Shown here: positions 18,812 to 27,650 of the stretch, piece by piece
How positions within the stretch are numbered: position 1 is the first letter of the stretch
Layout: every line of letters begins with the position of its first letter
Translations under genes and position numbers: made by a program
Notes under the pieces: generated by a model
Seen by the model: the letters and a program-made list of their open reading frames with translations, nothing else
The model's database searches: none
Told to the model about the DNA's origin: nothing
Origin: Alphaproteobacteria bacterium
Lineage (GTDB): Bacteria > Pseudomonadota > Alphaproteobacteria > Sphingomonadales > Kordiimonadaceae
Length of the DNA: 64,000 nt
Assembly (NCBI GenBank): GCA_013372975.1
Contig: JABXIS010000012.1
Coordinates: forward strand, 1 to 64,000
Direction: 5' to 3'

Positions 18812-21670
18812 ATGCTGGGACTTAGTACACTCGCCAAAAAGATCTTCGGATCTGCGAACGATCGTTACCTCGCCAAACTTCAGCCAAAAGTCGCAGCCAT
18901 TGGTGCGTTGGCTGAAGAAATGGAGCAGCTGTCAGACGAGGCGCTCAAAGCCAAAACACAAGAATTTCGGGATAGAATTGCAGAAGGCGCAACAGTAGAC
19001 GATCTGCTGGTGGAAGCTTTCGCCGTTGTTCGCGAGGCCGCGAAACGGTCACTTGGCTTGCGCCACTATGATGTTCAGCTGATCGGCGGCATGGTATTGA
19101 ATGACAGCTCGATCGCAGAAATGAAGACAGGCGAGGGTAAAACCCTCGTGGCGACCCTTGCAGCCTACCTGAACGCGCTGCCGGGCAGAGGGGTGCATGT
19201 GGTAACGGTAAACGATTACCTGGCTGCCCGAGATGCTGAGTGGATGAGCAAAGTATACGGTTTTCTTGGCATGACCACCGGCGTGGTTGTTCCAGGCAAG
19301 ACGGATGAAGAGCGTCGCGCGGCATATAATTGTGACATTACTTACGCCACAAACAATGAGCTGGGCTTCGATTATCTTCGCGACAATATGAAAGTGCACA
19401 AGGATGAAATGGTCCAGCGGCCGTTTCATTTCGCAATCGTGGATGAGGTGGATTCGATCCTTGTGGACGAGGCCCGTACGCCGCTTATCATTTCCGGCCC
19501 AACAGAGGACAAATCAGAGCTTTATGTGACTATCGACAAGGTGGTCGCCGAGTTGGGTGAAGGTGATTATGAGAAGGATGAAAAATCCAAGCATGTATCG
19601 CTGACCGAGGAAGGCCATGAAAAGATCGAACAGATCCTTACTGACGCAGGCCTTCTGAAATCTGATAACCTGTATGACTATGAGAACACGCAGTTGGTCC
19701 ACCATGTAGATCAAGCCCTCAAGGCTCGTACGATGTTCGAACGTGATACAGACTATATCGTCAAGGGCGGCAAGGTGGTCATTATTGACGAGTTTACCGG
19801 CCGAATGATGGAAGGCAGGCGCTTCTCAGGTGGCCTGCATCAGGCACTTGAAGCCAAGGAAGGTGTGGCAATTCAGCCAGAGAACCAAACGCTGGCCTCC
19901 ATCACCTTCCAGAATTATTTCCGCATGTATCCCAAGCTTGGCGGCATGACCGGTACCGCTGCCACAGAGGCAGAAGAATTCGGTGAAATCTACGGTCTTG
20001 GCGTGATCGAAATCCCGACCAATGTGCCGGTTGCCCGTATTGACGAGCATGACGAATTTTACCGCACAGGACCTGAAAAATTTGACGCCATCGTAAAAGA
20101 TATCGAGGCCGCGCAAAAGAAGGGCCAGCCTGTTCTCGTTGGTACGGTTTCGATCGAAAAGTCAGAAGTTCTCTCTGACTTCCTTAAAAAGAAAAAGATC
20201 AAGCACCAGGTGCTAAACGCTCGCTTCCACGAACAGGAAGCTGGCATTATTGCGCAGGCAGGACGCCTGAGCGCTGTCACGATCGCAACCAACATGGCGG
20301 GCCGAGGCACAGACATCCAGCTTGGCGGCAATGCTGACATGCGGATTGCGGAAGAAACCGCCGGTGTTGAAGACGCAGCAAAATTAGCTGAGATCACCGA
20401 GCGCGTGAAGCGTGAAGTAGAAGAAGAGAAAGCCAAGGTACTGGAGGCAGGCGGCCTCTATGTGATCGCGACAGAGCGTCACGAAAGCCGCCGTATCGAT
20501 AACCAGCTGCGCGGTCGTTCTGGCCGTCAGGGTGACCCTGGTCGCACTAAATTCTTCCTGTCGCTGCACGACGATCTGATGCGCATTTTCGGCCCGGAAC
20601 GCATGGACAACATGCTTGTACGCCTTGGCATCGAGGAAGGCGAGGCTATCGTCCACCCATGGCTGAATAAAGCCATTGAAAAAGCGCAGCAGAAGGTGGA
20701 AGCACGCAACTATGATATCCGTAAGAACCTGGTGAAGTTCGACGATGTCATGAACGATCAGCGCACCGCCATCTACGAGCAGCGCAAGGAAGTGATGGAC
20801 GCTGACGAAATCAGTGAGACCATCGCTGACATGCGTGCTGACGTTGTACATAACATCGTGGAAACACGTATCCCGCCCAAGTCCTATCCTGAACAATGGG
20901 ATATCGAAGGGCTGGCCGAAGACGTTGCCACCAAACTTGGTCTCGACGTTGACATCAAGGCGTGGGCCGAGGAAGAAGGGGTGGATGACAATGTGATCAT
21001 CGAGCGCCTCACAGAAGCCTCCGACACCATGATGACTGAGAAGGCTGCCCGCATTAACGAGATGACCGGCTCAGCCGACCCTGAAACCGGCGTTGGTATG
21101 TGGCAAAAGGATATTGAAAAAAATATTCTCCTGCAGGTACTTGATCAGGAATGGAAAGAACACCTCCAGAATCTGGACCACCTTCGCCAGGGAGTTAGCC
21201 TGCGTGCTTATGGCCAGCGTGACCCGCTCAATGAATATAAAACCGAAGCCTTTTCTCTGTTTGAAGGCATGCTGTTTCATATTCGCGAGGCCACCACTCA
21301 ATTCCTGGCGCGTATTGAACTTGCTCCACAAATTGATCCAGCATCCATGGCCGCGGCCGTCGAGCCTGAGGCACCTTCTGTATTTCAGGAAAGCCATCCG
21401 GACCCTGACGTAGCCATCGGTGGCGGCGCACCTACCGCAGGATTCAATGCAAACGATACAAGCACCTGGGGCGATGTACCGCGCAACGCACCATGTCCGT
21501 GTGGATCGGGGCAAAAGTTTAAGCACTGCCACGGTGATGTAAGCTCGATGGGATTGGCAGCACCTCGACCACAGGCACCGGCTGCGAATCCATTCGGTGA
21601 TGTCGGTAGAAACGATGCTTGCCCTTGTGGATCTGGCAAGAAATTCAAGCACTGTCACGGCGCACTCTAG
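18812..21670 (+). CDS. secA: Protein translocase ATPase SecA with two SEC-C motifs
   Basis: ATPase that drives unfolded preproteins through SecYEG. I place the start at the ATG at 18812 ([20 protein letters not shown]), giving 952 residues; the open frame extends 50 codons upstream but lacks SecA similarity there. Walker A is [20 protein letters not shown] (about 104-123), and the DEAD-type segment is [20 protein letters not shown]. The C-terminus is unusual: two zinc-binding SEC-C motifs, [16 protein letters not shown] near 893-908 and [16 protein letters not shown] near 935-950, separated by a proline/alanine-rich linker. Most SecA proteins have one. A terminator follows. Confidence 0.96.
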   Translation: MLGLSTLAKKIFGSANDRYLAKLQPKVAAIGALAEEMEQLSDEALKAKTQEFRDRIAEGATVDDLLVEAFAVVREAAKRSLGLRHYDVQLIGGMVLNDSSIAEMKTGEGKTLVATLAAYLNALPGRGVHVVTVNDYLAARDAEWMSKVYGFLGMTTGVVVPGKTDEERRAAYNCDITYATNNELGFDYLRDNMKVHKDEMVQRPFHFAIVDEVDSILVDEARTPLIISGPTEDKSELYVTIDKVVAELGEGDYEKDEKSKHVSLTEEGHEKIEQILTDAGLLKSDNLYDYENTQLVHHVDQALKARTMFERDTDYIVKGGKVVIIDEFTGRMMEGRRFSGGLHQALEAKEGVAIQPENQTLASITFQNYFRMYPKLGGMTGTAATEAEEFGEIYGLGVIEIPTNVPVARIDEHDEFYRTGPEKFDAIVKDIEAAQKKGQPVLVGTVSIEKSEVLSDFLKKKKIKHQVLNARFHEQEAGIIAQAGRLSAVTIATNMAGRGTDIQLGGNADMRIAEETAGVEDAAKLAEITERVKREVEEEKAKVLEAGGLYVIATERHESRRIDNQLRGRSGRQGDPGRTKFFLSLHDDLMRIFGPERMDNMLVRLGIEEGEAIVHPWLNKAIEKAQQKVEARNYDIRKNLVKFDDVMNDQRTAIYEQRKEVMDADEISETIADMRADVVHNIVETRIPPKSYPEQWDIEGLAEDVATKLGLDVDIKAWAEEEGVDDNVIIERLTEASDTMMTEKAARINEMTGSADPETGVGMWQKDIEKNILLQVLDQEWKEHLQNLDHLRQGVSLRAYGQRDPLNEYKTEAFSLFEGMLFHIREATTQFLARIELAPQIDPASMAAAVEPEAPSVFQESHPDPDVAIGGGAPTAGFNANDTSTWGDVPRNAPCPCGSGQKFKHCHGDVSSMGLAAPRPQAPAANPFGDVGRNDACPCGSGKKFKHCHGAL

Positions 21671-21699
21671 AAGCTACCTATCAAATTAAATCATTGAAG

Positions 21700-21724
21700 A
21701 ACGGGCTTTTTGGCCCGTTTTTTT
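21700..21724 (+). terminator. Rho-independent terminator of secA
   Basis: Stem ACGGGC/GCCCGT (21701-21717) followed by a seven-T run, 30 bp past the secA stop. Confidence 0.9.
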
Positions 21725-21821
21725 ATTGTCCGTGAAAATGAATTCCAGCTGAACAGCGGCCTCAGGTTTGGGTCATCACGTTTCCCCTATGGTGGTTTCA
21801 TCAGACGAGGAGAACTGAGTC

Positions 21822-22742
21822 ATGACAGCGAATACAACATTCAAGAAACTGGCAACTACAGTAGCCGCAAGCCTCGCATTTGGGGGCGTGGCAATGGCAG
21901 ATCATTTAGTCCCCGACGCTCACAGCTTCGAATTTCGTGCCGACCACCCTTTGCGGGTTTATGTTGACGTGGACACGCGCGGCGAGAAACGTGAGCGGCA
22001 ACTGACTGCCTTCGAAGCAAACGCGCTTGCAGGCCTCAGGCAGAACTTGCCGCCTTATATTCGGATCGTTAATGATCGTCGCAACGCTGATATGCGCGTG
22101 AATGCCCGCGAACTAAACTATGATTTGGGTTTCCGGGTGGTTGACAAGGACCGAGAAGACAAGAAATACAAGAAGTCTCGCCGTCACACGGGCGGACGCT
22201 GCGGCCACTTTATCAAGGCCTATTACACCGAGGTGAAGGAAAAGGCCGAAGCCTATGCGAGCTATGACGTACGGGTATCTTTACGGGGCCTTGGTCGGAA
22301 TAGCGATCAGGTGCGGCTGAAATCCTCAGAAAAATTTAAGTACGGTACAAACCTGATGGCGCAAACAAGCTGTGGCATGACACCCACAAGCCACATGCCT
22401 TCCAATGGCGTGGCAGACCTGTTTGCCCGTGCAACTCCTGACTACCGCAAGCATATTGCTCGCGAAGTACGGGAAGAAGCAGCGCAGGATTTGGGTCGCG
22501 TTCTTGCGCGGAAAATCCAACATCACGCCAACGACTTTTATGCAAACCTTGCTGTGAAATATTCAAATGGCGATGGCGGATACTACTCTCAAAATGGTGG
22601 CGACTATGGCTGGAGTTCTGAGTATGGCCACCAATCCTCCCATCCCGCGACATACGACGAAGATCGTAAAGACCGGGATGAGGAGCTGGGCGTCGCGGTT
22701 TTGATCGCAGCTGGGCTGGCAATCCTCGCGGCCAGCCAGTAA
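21822..22742 (+). CDS. Putative exported protein of unknown function
   Basis: 306 residues beginning with a signal-peptide-like segment (KKLATTVAASLAFGGVAMA, about 8-26). The start is supported by GAGGAGAA upstream of the ATG. I recognise no domain. The middle is rich in charged residues (RVVDKDREDKKYKKSRRH), with two short Cys-containing stretches (GGRCGHFIKAYY and AQTSCGMTPTSHMPS) that could form a disulfide. A glycine/serine/tyrosine-rich low-complexity stretch follows at about 250-272, and the protein ends in a hydrophobic tail ELGVAVLIAAGLAILAA. It could be envelope-associated. It stands alone between two terminators. Confidence 0.75.
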   Translation: MTANTTFKKLATTVAASLAFGGVAMADHLVPDAHSFEFRADHPLRVYVDVDTRGEKRERQLTAFEANALAGLRQNLPPYIRIVNDRRNADMRVNARELNYDLGFRVVDKDREDKKYKKSRRHTGGRCGHFIKAYYTEVKEKAEAYASYDVRVSLRGLGRNSDQVRLKSSEKFKYGTNLMAQTSCGMTPTSHMPSNGVADLFARATPDYRKHIAREVREEAAQDLGRVLARKIQHHANDFYANLAVKYSNGDGGYYSQNGGDYGWSSEYGHQSSHPATYDEDRKDRDEELGVAVLIAAGLAILAASQ

Positions 22743-22777
22743 GCGGCACAACCTCCCCCTTGAGGACGCCCTACTTT

Positions 22778-22808
22778 AAAGCGCCTGAGTTTTCTCAGGC
22801 GCTTTTTT
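22778..22808. terminator. Terminator between convergent genes
   Basis: AAAGCGCCTGAG pairs with CTCAGGCGCTTT around a 4-T loop. A six-T run at 22803-22808 on the plus strand makes it efficient for the exported-protein gene, and the stem may also stop minus-strand transcription. Confidence 0.88.
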
Positions 22809-23479
22809 CACAAGGTGCCCAAATATTTCGCCCTGGGCTGATTGATATATTTCTCGCGCGAGCTGCGCCCAACTTCATGTGGCGCAAAGGGTGCCGAAAC
22901 CTCGTCCAGAAAATCAACCGCCTGGACAAGCTCTGTGATATCGACTGCCGCGCGGTCTTTGCTCATGTCCGACGTCAGAAACTTGATCCTGGCAATCATG
23001 ACTTCTTTAACAGCTATTTCCTTGGCGGACGCTGTGCGGGTGCACAAACCATATGTGCCGGAGAGATAATGCTGCCATTCCCCTTCAAGAAAACTGATAG
23101 CAGCCTCCCCACCCACACGTGCATCATCCTGAAATAAATGCCCAAGACCAAAGGCTTGCGCGTTCCACTCCTCAAGCACCGAAGTATATATCCTGAAGAA
23201 CAGCGCCTTTTCTTCTTCTGCCAAAACTTCAAGCTCCTTGCCGGACTGCTGCAAAGCCAACGCCGTTCCTATGTAGGAGCGAGGAAAATACCAGATATCC
23301 ATCACCTCATCATGATCTCCAAAGAAGGATGAAATCCTGCATTTGCCTTCAACCTTGTAAGCCGGGCCAGGCAAACAGCCGTGCGCAATCATGGCCCTCA
23401 ACCTGTCGGCAGAAACACCGCTTAGGCCAGCCAATTGCTCAAGCGTCAGGAAGCTGGATTGTAGATAGGATAAACTCAT
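22808..23479 (-). CDS. Hypothetical protein, DUF6058-like
   Basis: 223-residue cytoplasmic protein. The N-terminus LTLEQLAGLSGVSADRLRAM resembles a MerR/HTH-type helix pair, followed by IAHGCLPGPAYKV, which I associate with the DUF6058 family. The rest is helical with an acidic centre. No catalytic motif is visible. The family has been labelled as linked to natural product biosynthesis, but nothing of that kind is adjacent. It is convergent with the exported-protein gene, and its stop abuts the shared terminator. The family assignment is from memory of motif style and is tentative. Confidence 0.6.
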   Translation of the reverse strand: MSLSYLQSSFLTLEQLAGLSGVSADRLRAMIAHGCLPGPAYKVEGKCRISSFFGDHDEVMDIWYFPRSYIGTALALQQSGKELEVLAEEEKALFFRIYTSVLEEWNAQAFGLGHLFQDDARVGGEAAISFLEGEWQHYLSGTYGLCTRTASAKEIAVKEVMIARIKFLTSDMSKDRAAVDITELVQAVDFLDEVSAPFAPHEVGRSSREKYINQPRAKYLGTL

Positions 23480-23540
23480 CTGCTCTGCCCATATTCTGTT
23501 CTTTATTTGTTCTTATCTTTTTAAGGCCAGAATGTCATGA

Positions 23541-23570
23541 AAAAAGCGCCCGAGACAATCTCGAGCGCTT
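23541..23570 (-). terminator. Rho-independent terminator of nrdB
   Basis: On the minus strand GAAGCGCTCGAGATTGTCTC pairs with GAGACAATCTCGAGCGCTTC-type sequence: stem AAGCGC-x-CGAGA/TCTCG-x-GCGCTT, followed by TTTTTT. It lies about 40 bp past the nrdB stop. Confidence 0.85.
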
Positions 23571-23608
23571 CTTTGATCCGGGCTTGTGACCAGTTAATGC
23601 GTTCAGTT

Positions 23609-24595
23609 TTAATTGAACGCTTCCTCCCACGAGCCTTGGGTGGCCGCTTTTGAATATTCGGTCGCCCGGTTTTCGAAAAAGTTGGTATGTTCCACCGCGT
23701 TCAGCATGCTATCGAGCCAAGGCAGCGGGTTTGCTTCCACATGGAAAATCTCGTCCAGATCCAACTGGGAGAGGCGGCGGTCAGCAATATAGCGAATATA
23801 TTGTTTCACTTCTTCCGCTGTCAGACCTTCAATTGCGCCCATGCCAAAAGCCAGATCGATGAAGGCATCTTCATGCTCGACAATCGTTCTGCAGGCCGTT
23901 GTCAGCTCTTCCTTCATACGGTCGTCCCACAGGTTGGGATGCTCGCGCATCAATGTGTGAAATAGCTTGATGATGCTGTTGCAGTGCAGGCTTTCATCCC
24001 GCACCGACCATGTGATGATCTGCCCCATACCTTTCATTTTGTTGAAACGCGGGAAGTTCAACAGCATGGCAAAACTCGCGAACAGCTGCAGGCCTTCTGT
24101 GAAAGCACCGAACACGGCCAATGTTACAGCCGCTGAACGAAGATCGTTCGAATTGAATTGCTGCATATAATCATATTTGTCTTTCATCTCCTTGTATCGG
24201 AGGAAAGCCGAATATTCTGCCTCGGGCATACCAAGCGTGTCCAGAAGATGGCTGTATGCGGCAATATGGATTGTTTCCATATTGGAGAAGGCAGACAACA
24301 TCATCTGCACTTCAGTGGGTTTGAATATCTTGGTGTAATGCTTCATGTAGCAGTTATTCACCTCGATATCGCTCTGAGTGAAGAAACGGAAAATCTGTGT
24401 CAGCAGGTTTTTTTCTGATTCCGTCAGCTTCTTCGCCCAATCTCGTACATCTTCAGCCAGCGGCACCTCTTCTGGCAGCCAATGAATTTGCTGTTGCGTC
24501 AACCAGGCTTCATACGCCCAAGGATACCTGAACGGCTTATACACATGCCGTTCTTCCAACAAACCCGTTGCTTCCATTTCAGCCACTTCAGCCAT
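23609..24595 (-). CDS. nrdB: Ribonucleotide reductase beta subunit (class I)
   Basis: Small subunit that houses the metal-radical cofactor for deoxyribonucleotide synthesis. The 328 residues hold the metal ligands D76 (FFTQSDIEVN), E107 and H110 (NMETIHIAAY), and the radical tyrosine position Y114, so it looks like a tyrosyl-radical class I enzyme. The later ligand helices are visible in VRDESLHCNSIIKLFH. There is no N-terminal ATP-cone. Two NrdR-like boxes lie upstream. Unlike the usual nrdAB operon, nrdA is about 3 kb away with five unrelated genes between. Confidence 0.95.
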   Translation of the reverse strand: MAEVAEMEATGLLEERHVYKPFRYPWAYEAWLTQQQIHWLPEEVPLAEDVRDWAKKLTESEKNLLTQIFRFFTQSDIEVNNCYMKHYTKIFKPTEVQMMLSAFSNMETIHIAAYSHLLDTLGMPEAEYSAFLRYKEMKDKYDYMQQFNSNDLRSAAVTLAVFGAFTEGLQLFASFAMLLNFPRFNKMKGMGQIITWSVRDESLHCNSIIKLFHTLMREHPNLWDDRMKEELTTACRTIVEHEDAFIDLAFGMGAIEGLTAEEVKQYIRYIADRRLSQLDLDEIFHVEANPLPWLDSMLNAVEHTNFFENRATEYSKAATQGSWEEAFN

Positions 24596-24672
24596 AAGGC
24601 CCTGCCTCCCACTCTCAACCTGTTATTTCCGGTATTTTTCACCGGCACCCAACTGCCGGCGCGGGCAGTATA

Positions 24673-24719
24673 GCCCCGTAATTTGTGGAATGGAAACCAA
24701 GAGACACAATATTTAGTAA
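24673..24719 (-). promoter_or_regulatory. Tandem NrdR-like boxes upstream of nrdB
   Basis: ACACAATATTTAGTAA (24704-24719) matches the NrdR box consensus ACACWATATHTWGTGT at 14 of 16 positions. A weaker partner, GCCCCGTAATTTGTGG (24673-24688, 10 of 16), is centred exactly 31 bp away, the helical spacing known for paired NrdR sites. The pair lies about 80-125 bp upstream of the nrdB start. The rest of the 342-bp gap (24596-24937) shows nothing else I can support. Confidence 0.75.
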
Positions 24720-24937
24720 AAAAAACACTTGCCGCCATAGGGAACATAATGGCCAAATAGCACGAATCATAGGAAACGCTTGATATCACAAGGTTCGCAC
24801 AAAGGGGAATATCAGGCGATATCTGGAGCAGGTATCTACGCCATGAATAATTGATAAAAGGCCGGTGAAAAAATTACCTATTGATCAAAACGCCCATTGC
24901 GACTGATAATAGCATGATCTTGGAGAGGGTTATCATT

Positions 24938-25501
24938 GTGAGCAAAAGCTGGACAAAAGGGGCTTTCAGCAATCTCTCCGCGAAATCTGTAATTTTCGCG
25001 GTGCTCATTGGTGTACTCTGTATGTTCATGCAGTTTTTCCAGGAACTTGGAGCTGCAAAGGAGCGCAGTGAAACCAGCATCGCAATGCTGGTATCGTCTC
25101 TCGAAAAGCCGGCTGCACGGGCCGTTCTTATTCTGGATGCTGAACTGGCACAGGACATAGCCGCAGGCCTTACAGATCACGACTTTGTAAAATCCGCCAA
25201 AATTTTCGAGGATCACAGTGTTGTGCTCGGCGAAGCCAGCCGGGATGACCTTCCGCCGCATTCAGGTCTTGAGAAGCTGATCGCCACTTTCGCCGGCACC
25301 GAGGGCGAAATCAATCGCCCGCTTCACTTGCCCGAAAGCATGTCTGACGCTACCGGAGAAATTCGGCTGACCATCGATGGCCCTCGGGCCGTTGCTGGCG
25401 CCATGAGCAATATTTGCGCAACCCTACTCGCCACATTCTTTGCAATCACCGGCCTTCTTCTGGTGGCCTTTGCTCTGATGCCTGCAGGCCGCGACGAATA
25501 A
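24938..25501 (+). CDS. Orphan two-TM periplasmic sensor-like protein
   Basis: 187 residues from the GTG at 24938 (VSKSWTKGAFSNLSAKS), with GGAGAGGG eight bases upstream. The frame opens earlier at a TTG at 24881, without support. A first transmembrane helix (about 15-35, VIFAVLIGVLCMFMQFF), a periplasmic domain of about 110 residues, and a second helix near the C-terminus (ICATLLATFFAITGLLLVAF) give the layout of the sensor half of a diguanylate cyclase or histidine kinase. It then ends after MPAGRDE with no HAMP, GGDEF, EAL or kinase domain. A terminator follows immediately. Confidence 0.7.
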   Translation: MSKSWTKGAFSNLSAKSVIFAVLIGVLCMFMQFFQELGAAKERSETSIAMLVSSLEKPAARAVLILDAELAQDIAAGLTDHDFVKSAKIFEDHSVVLGEASRDDLPPHSGLEKLIATFAGTEGEINRPLHLPESMSDATGEIRLTIDGPRAVAGAMSNICATLLATFFAITGLLLVAFALMPAGRDE

Positions 25502-25534
25502 GGCACGCCAGCCCACAACTGCGTGCCTTTTTTA
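25500..25534 (+). terminator. Rho-independent terminator
   Basis: AAGGCACGC (25500-25508) pairs with GCGTGCCTT (25521-25529), followed by TTTTT. The stem begins inside the stop codon of the orphan sensor-like gene. Confidence 0.88.
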
Positions 25535-25565
25535 GAAAGTCCGACAGAAATACCTGGAATAACAG

Positions 25566-26114
25566 CTATTGGCGCAAGCCTTTTATCTCATAGCTACCCT
25601 TGAGTTTCAGGGTAATGGTCATGGCCACATCGGTCTTGTTCTTCCAGTACCACCCATGGGAACCTTCCCAAGGTGCATAGAAGAGCCCACTCATTCCCGA
25701 TGATGTCGCTATCGCAAAGCTTTCATAATAGCCTGTAGTATCGCCCTGCGGTTCACCGTGGAAGTCGTAATACAATTCGCCGCCGTCTACGGTCCATTCG
25801 TGTTGCACGGTAGCCCCGGGCAACATATGAAGCTTGTATTCAAGTCCTTTGCCTGCAGCGATCGGAATCTCAATGGTGTCTTCGCGTTCCGGGAACGCCT
25901 GTGAGTTCTCGACCGCCACCGCAAACGTTACATCCGCCGTATCAACTGCAGCGGCAATGTCCGTCAGGCCCAGCACCTTCCCGGTACCCAGTGGATCAAT
26001 TTCATATTCTGCCGGCAGGATAACCGTGACAAGCGCAATGCCGGCGAATACAGCGGCAGCAACTGTGCCGCGCAAGAGGTTTTTTGTTGAAAGCAACTGA
26101 TGATCGTCAGTCAT
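25566..26114 (-). CDS. Membrane-anchored periplasmic protein, partner of HupE-like protein
   Basis: 182 residues with one N-terminal transmembrane helix (GTVAAAVFAGIALVTVILP, about 16-34) and a beta-rich periplasmic domain containing MLPGATVQHEWTVDGGELYY and APWEGSHGWYWKN. Proteins of this type are annotated as transmembrane anchor proteins and are found next to HupE/UreJ-like membrane proteins, as here (11 bp apart). The aromatic and glycine-rich GSHGWYWKN and the HGEPQG segment are the most distinctive parts. No enzyme motif is seen. Function unknown; the pairing suggests a joint role in the membrane, perhaps metal handling. Confidence 0.7.
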   Translation of the reverse strand: MTDDHQLLSTKNLLRGTVAAAVFAGIALVTVILPAEYEIDPLGTGKVLGLTDIAAAVDTADVTFAVAVENSQAFPEREDTIEIPIAAGKGLEYKLHMLPGATVQHEWTVDGGELYYDFHGEPQGDTTGYYESFAIATSSGMSGLFYAPWEGSHGWYWKNKTDVAMTITLKLKGSYEIKGLRQ

Positions 26115-26125
26115 ATGCAGTCTCC

Positions 26126-26809
26126 CTAGGCAATAAAATAGCCAGTGAGCTGATAGCCGATCAGCATCATCCCGGCGGACATAAGCATGAAATTTGTGAT
26201 GGTCGCGAACCTGCTGAAGCTCTCATGCCTTCGCCAGAAGGCCAGGAGCAAGAGAATGATCATAAGCGCCGACAATTGCCCAAGCTCAACGCCCACGTTG
26301 AAGGACAGCATGTTGCCGAACAGATTCTCTTCATCCAGCGGGAAATCCTGCAGTTTGGTCGCAAGTCCAAAACCGTGGAACAAACCAAAGATCAGTACCA
26401 TAATCCGCGTGTCGGGCCGCATACCAACCGTCCGCTCAAACCCACCCAGATTGTCGAAACCTTTATAGACGACTGAAATGCCGATGATGGCATCGATCAG
26501 GTATGGATTGACGGAAATATCGTTCAGTACGCCCGTCATCAATGTCAGGCTGTGCCCGATCGTGAAAAGCGTGACATAGAGAAGCACGTCTTTTGATTTG
26601 TAGAGAAAGAAGATCACGCCGACTAGAAACAGCAAATGATCGTAGCCGGTGACCATATGCTTTGCCCCAATATACATGAAAGCAATTACCTGCAGCCCTG
26701 AATTCTGAAGCAGGAATTGCTTGGTCCCTTCATCGACCCCATGCGCCAAAGCGGCGGAGCTGAGCACCATCGCCAGTAATCCTGCCAATGACAAAAATCT
26801 AAATTTCAC
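26126..26809 (-). CDS. HupE/UreJ_2 family membrane protein
   Basis: 227 residues from the GTG at 26809 (VKFRFLSLAGLLAMVL), which has GGGAGGGAG seven bases upstream; the annotated-length frame would otherwise begin with non-family sequence. A signal peptide ends at SSAALAHG, exposing the mature N-terminal histidine. About six transmembrane helices follow. Family hallmarks are HMVTGYDHLLFLVGVIFF, FTIGHSLTL and IFGLFHGFGLA, with histidines inside the membrane that suggest metal transport. HupE and UreJ relatives carry nickel. No urease or hydrogenase genes are in the window, so the substrate is open. Confidence 0.83.
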   Translation of the reverse strand: MKFRFLSLAGLLAMVLSSAALAHGVDEGTKQFLLQNSGLQVIAFMYIGAKHMVTGYDHLLFLVGVIFFLYKSKDVLLYVTLFTIGHSLTLMTGVLNDISVNPYLIDAIIGISVVYKGFDNLGGFERTVGMRPDTRIMVLIFGLFHGFGLATKLQDFPLDEENLFGNMLSFNVGVELGQLSALMIILLLLAFWRRHESFSRFATITNFMLMSAGMMLIGYQLTGYFIA

Positions 26810-26912
26810 AAGCGAGCTCCCTCCCCACTGAAGAACTATTCTTATCGGAAAAAGAGGGCAACACAAGCGTCCAGAAAACCTATTTGGCTAGCGCTCTACA
26901 CCTACAAACAGA

Positions 26913-27509
26913 TTAATGCCAGGATGGATCATGACTTTGCCTGTATGCAGGCCGTTCTCTGATACGTCGTACATAGGAAGCAACTTTTTCGCTCGGCTCT
27001 TTCAGCCATCCAAACTGCATTGCGAAATTTAGTGTCCCCCCAAACACGACATCGGCGGCAGTAAACTGGTCACCCATTACCCAATTGGATTCAGGGGTCA
27101 TCGCTTCAATGGTTGCCAAGCATCGCTCTATGTCACCAAATCCAACCGACTGAGCAGGATAATCCTGTAACCCCAACATCTCAGCGGTAAACATTGGCTC
27201 CAACGTCGTGCCAGGCACGAACAGATAGCGATAGTATTTGCCGCACTTTGCTGTGCCATGGGCCGGCGCAAGTCCCTTTTCAGGATATTTGTCTGCAATA
27301 TAGGCACATATCGCTGCAGCCTCGGTGATTACGATATCTCCATCCACCAAGGCTGGTATCTTGCCCATAGGATTGATCGCACGATACGCTGTTGTCTCTG
27401 TTTCACCTTGTGCAAAATCGACCAATATTTGTTCATGGGCAACACCTGCTTCAAGCAACATCCAATGGGTGGTCGCGGCACGGCTCATTGGGTTGTAATA
27501 GTGTTTCAT
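26913..27509 (-). CDS. Glutathione S-transferase family protein
   Basis: 198-residue GST with an N-terminal thioredoxin-like domain and helical C-terminal domain. The N-terminal helix start MKHYYNPMSRAATTHWML carries a candidate catalytic Ser/Tyr. The glutathione-binding NPMGKIPALVDGDIVITEAAA, with cis-Pro and E-A (ITEAAA), is intact. It lies downstream of nrdA on the same strand but beyond a terminator. Detoxification or an unknown conjugation is likely; the substrate cannot be told. Confidence 0.88.
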   Translation of the reverse strand: MKHYYNPMSRAATTHWMLLEAGVAHEQILVDFAQGETETTAYRAINPMGKIPALVDGDIVITEAAAICAYIADKYPEKGLAPAHGTAKCGKYYRYLFVPGTTLEPMFTAEMLGLQDYPAQSVGFGDIERCLATIEAMTPESNWVMGDQFTAADVVFGGTLNFAMQFGWLKEPSEKVASYVRRIRERPAYRQSHDPSWH

Positions 27510-27582
27510 AACAAACCTCTCTTTTATGTTTGCCTGAAACCTACAAGGCTACACTGACAAAAATTGTCAGTAACAAATTCCT

Positions 27583-27614
27583 TGAAAAGAAAAAGGCCCT
27601 GAAAACAGGGCCTT
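27583..27614 (-). terminator. Rho-independent terminator of nrdA
   Basis: Perfect stem AAGGCCCTG/CAGGGCCTT with a 4-nt loop (27593-27614), followed on the minus strand by TTTCTTTTC. It lies about 37 bp beyond the nrdA stop. Confidence 0.9.
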
Positions 27615-27650
27615 GATCTAATTTGATAGACTTTAAGGAAATGGAATTCC

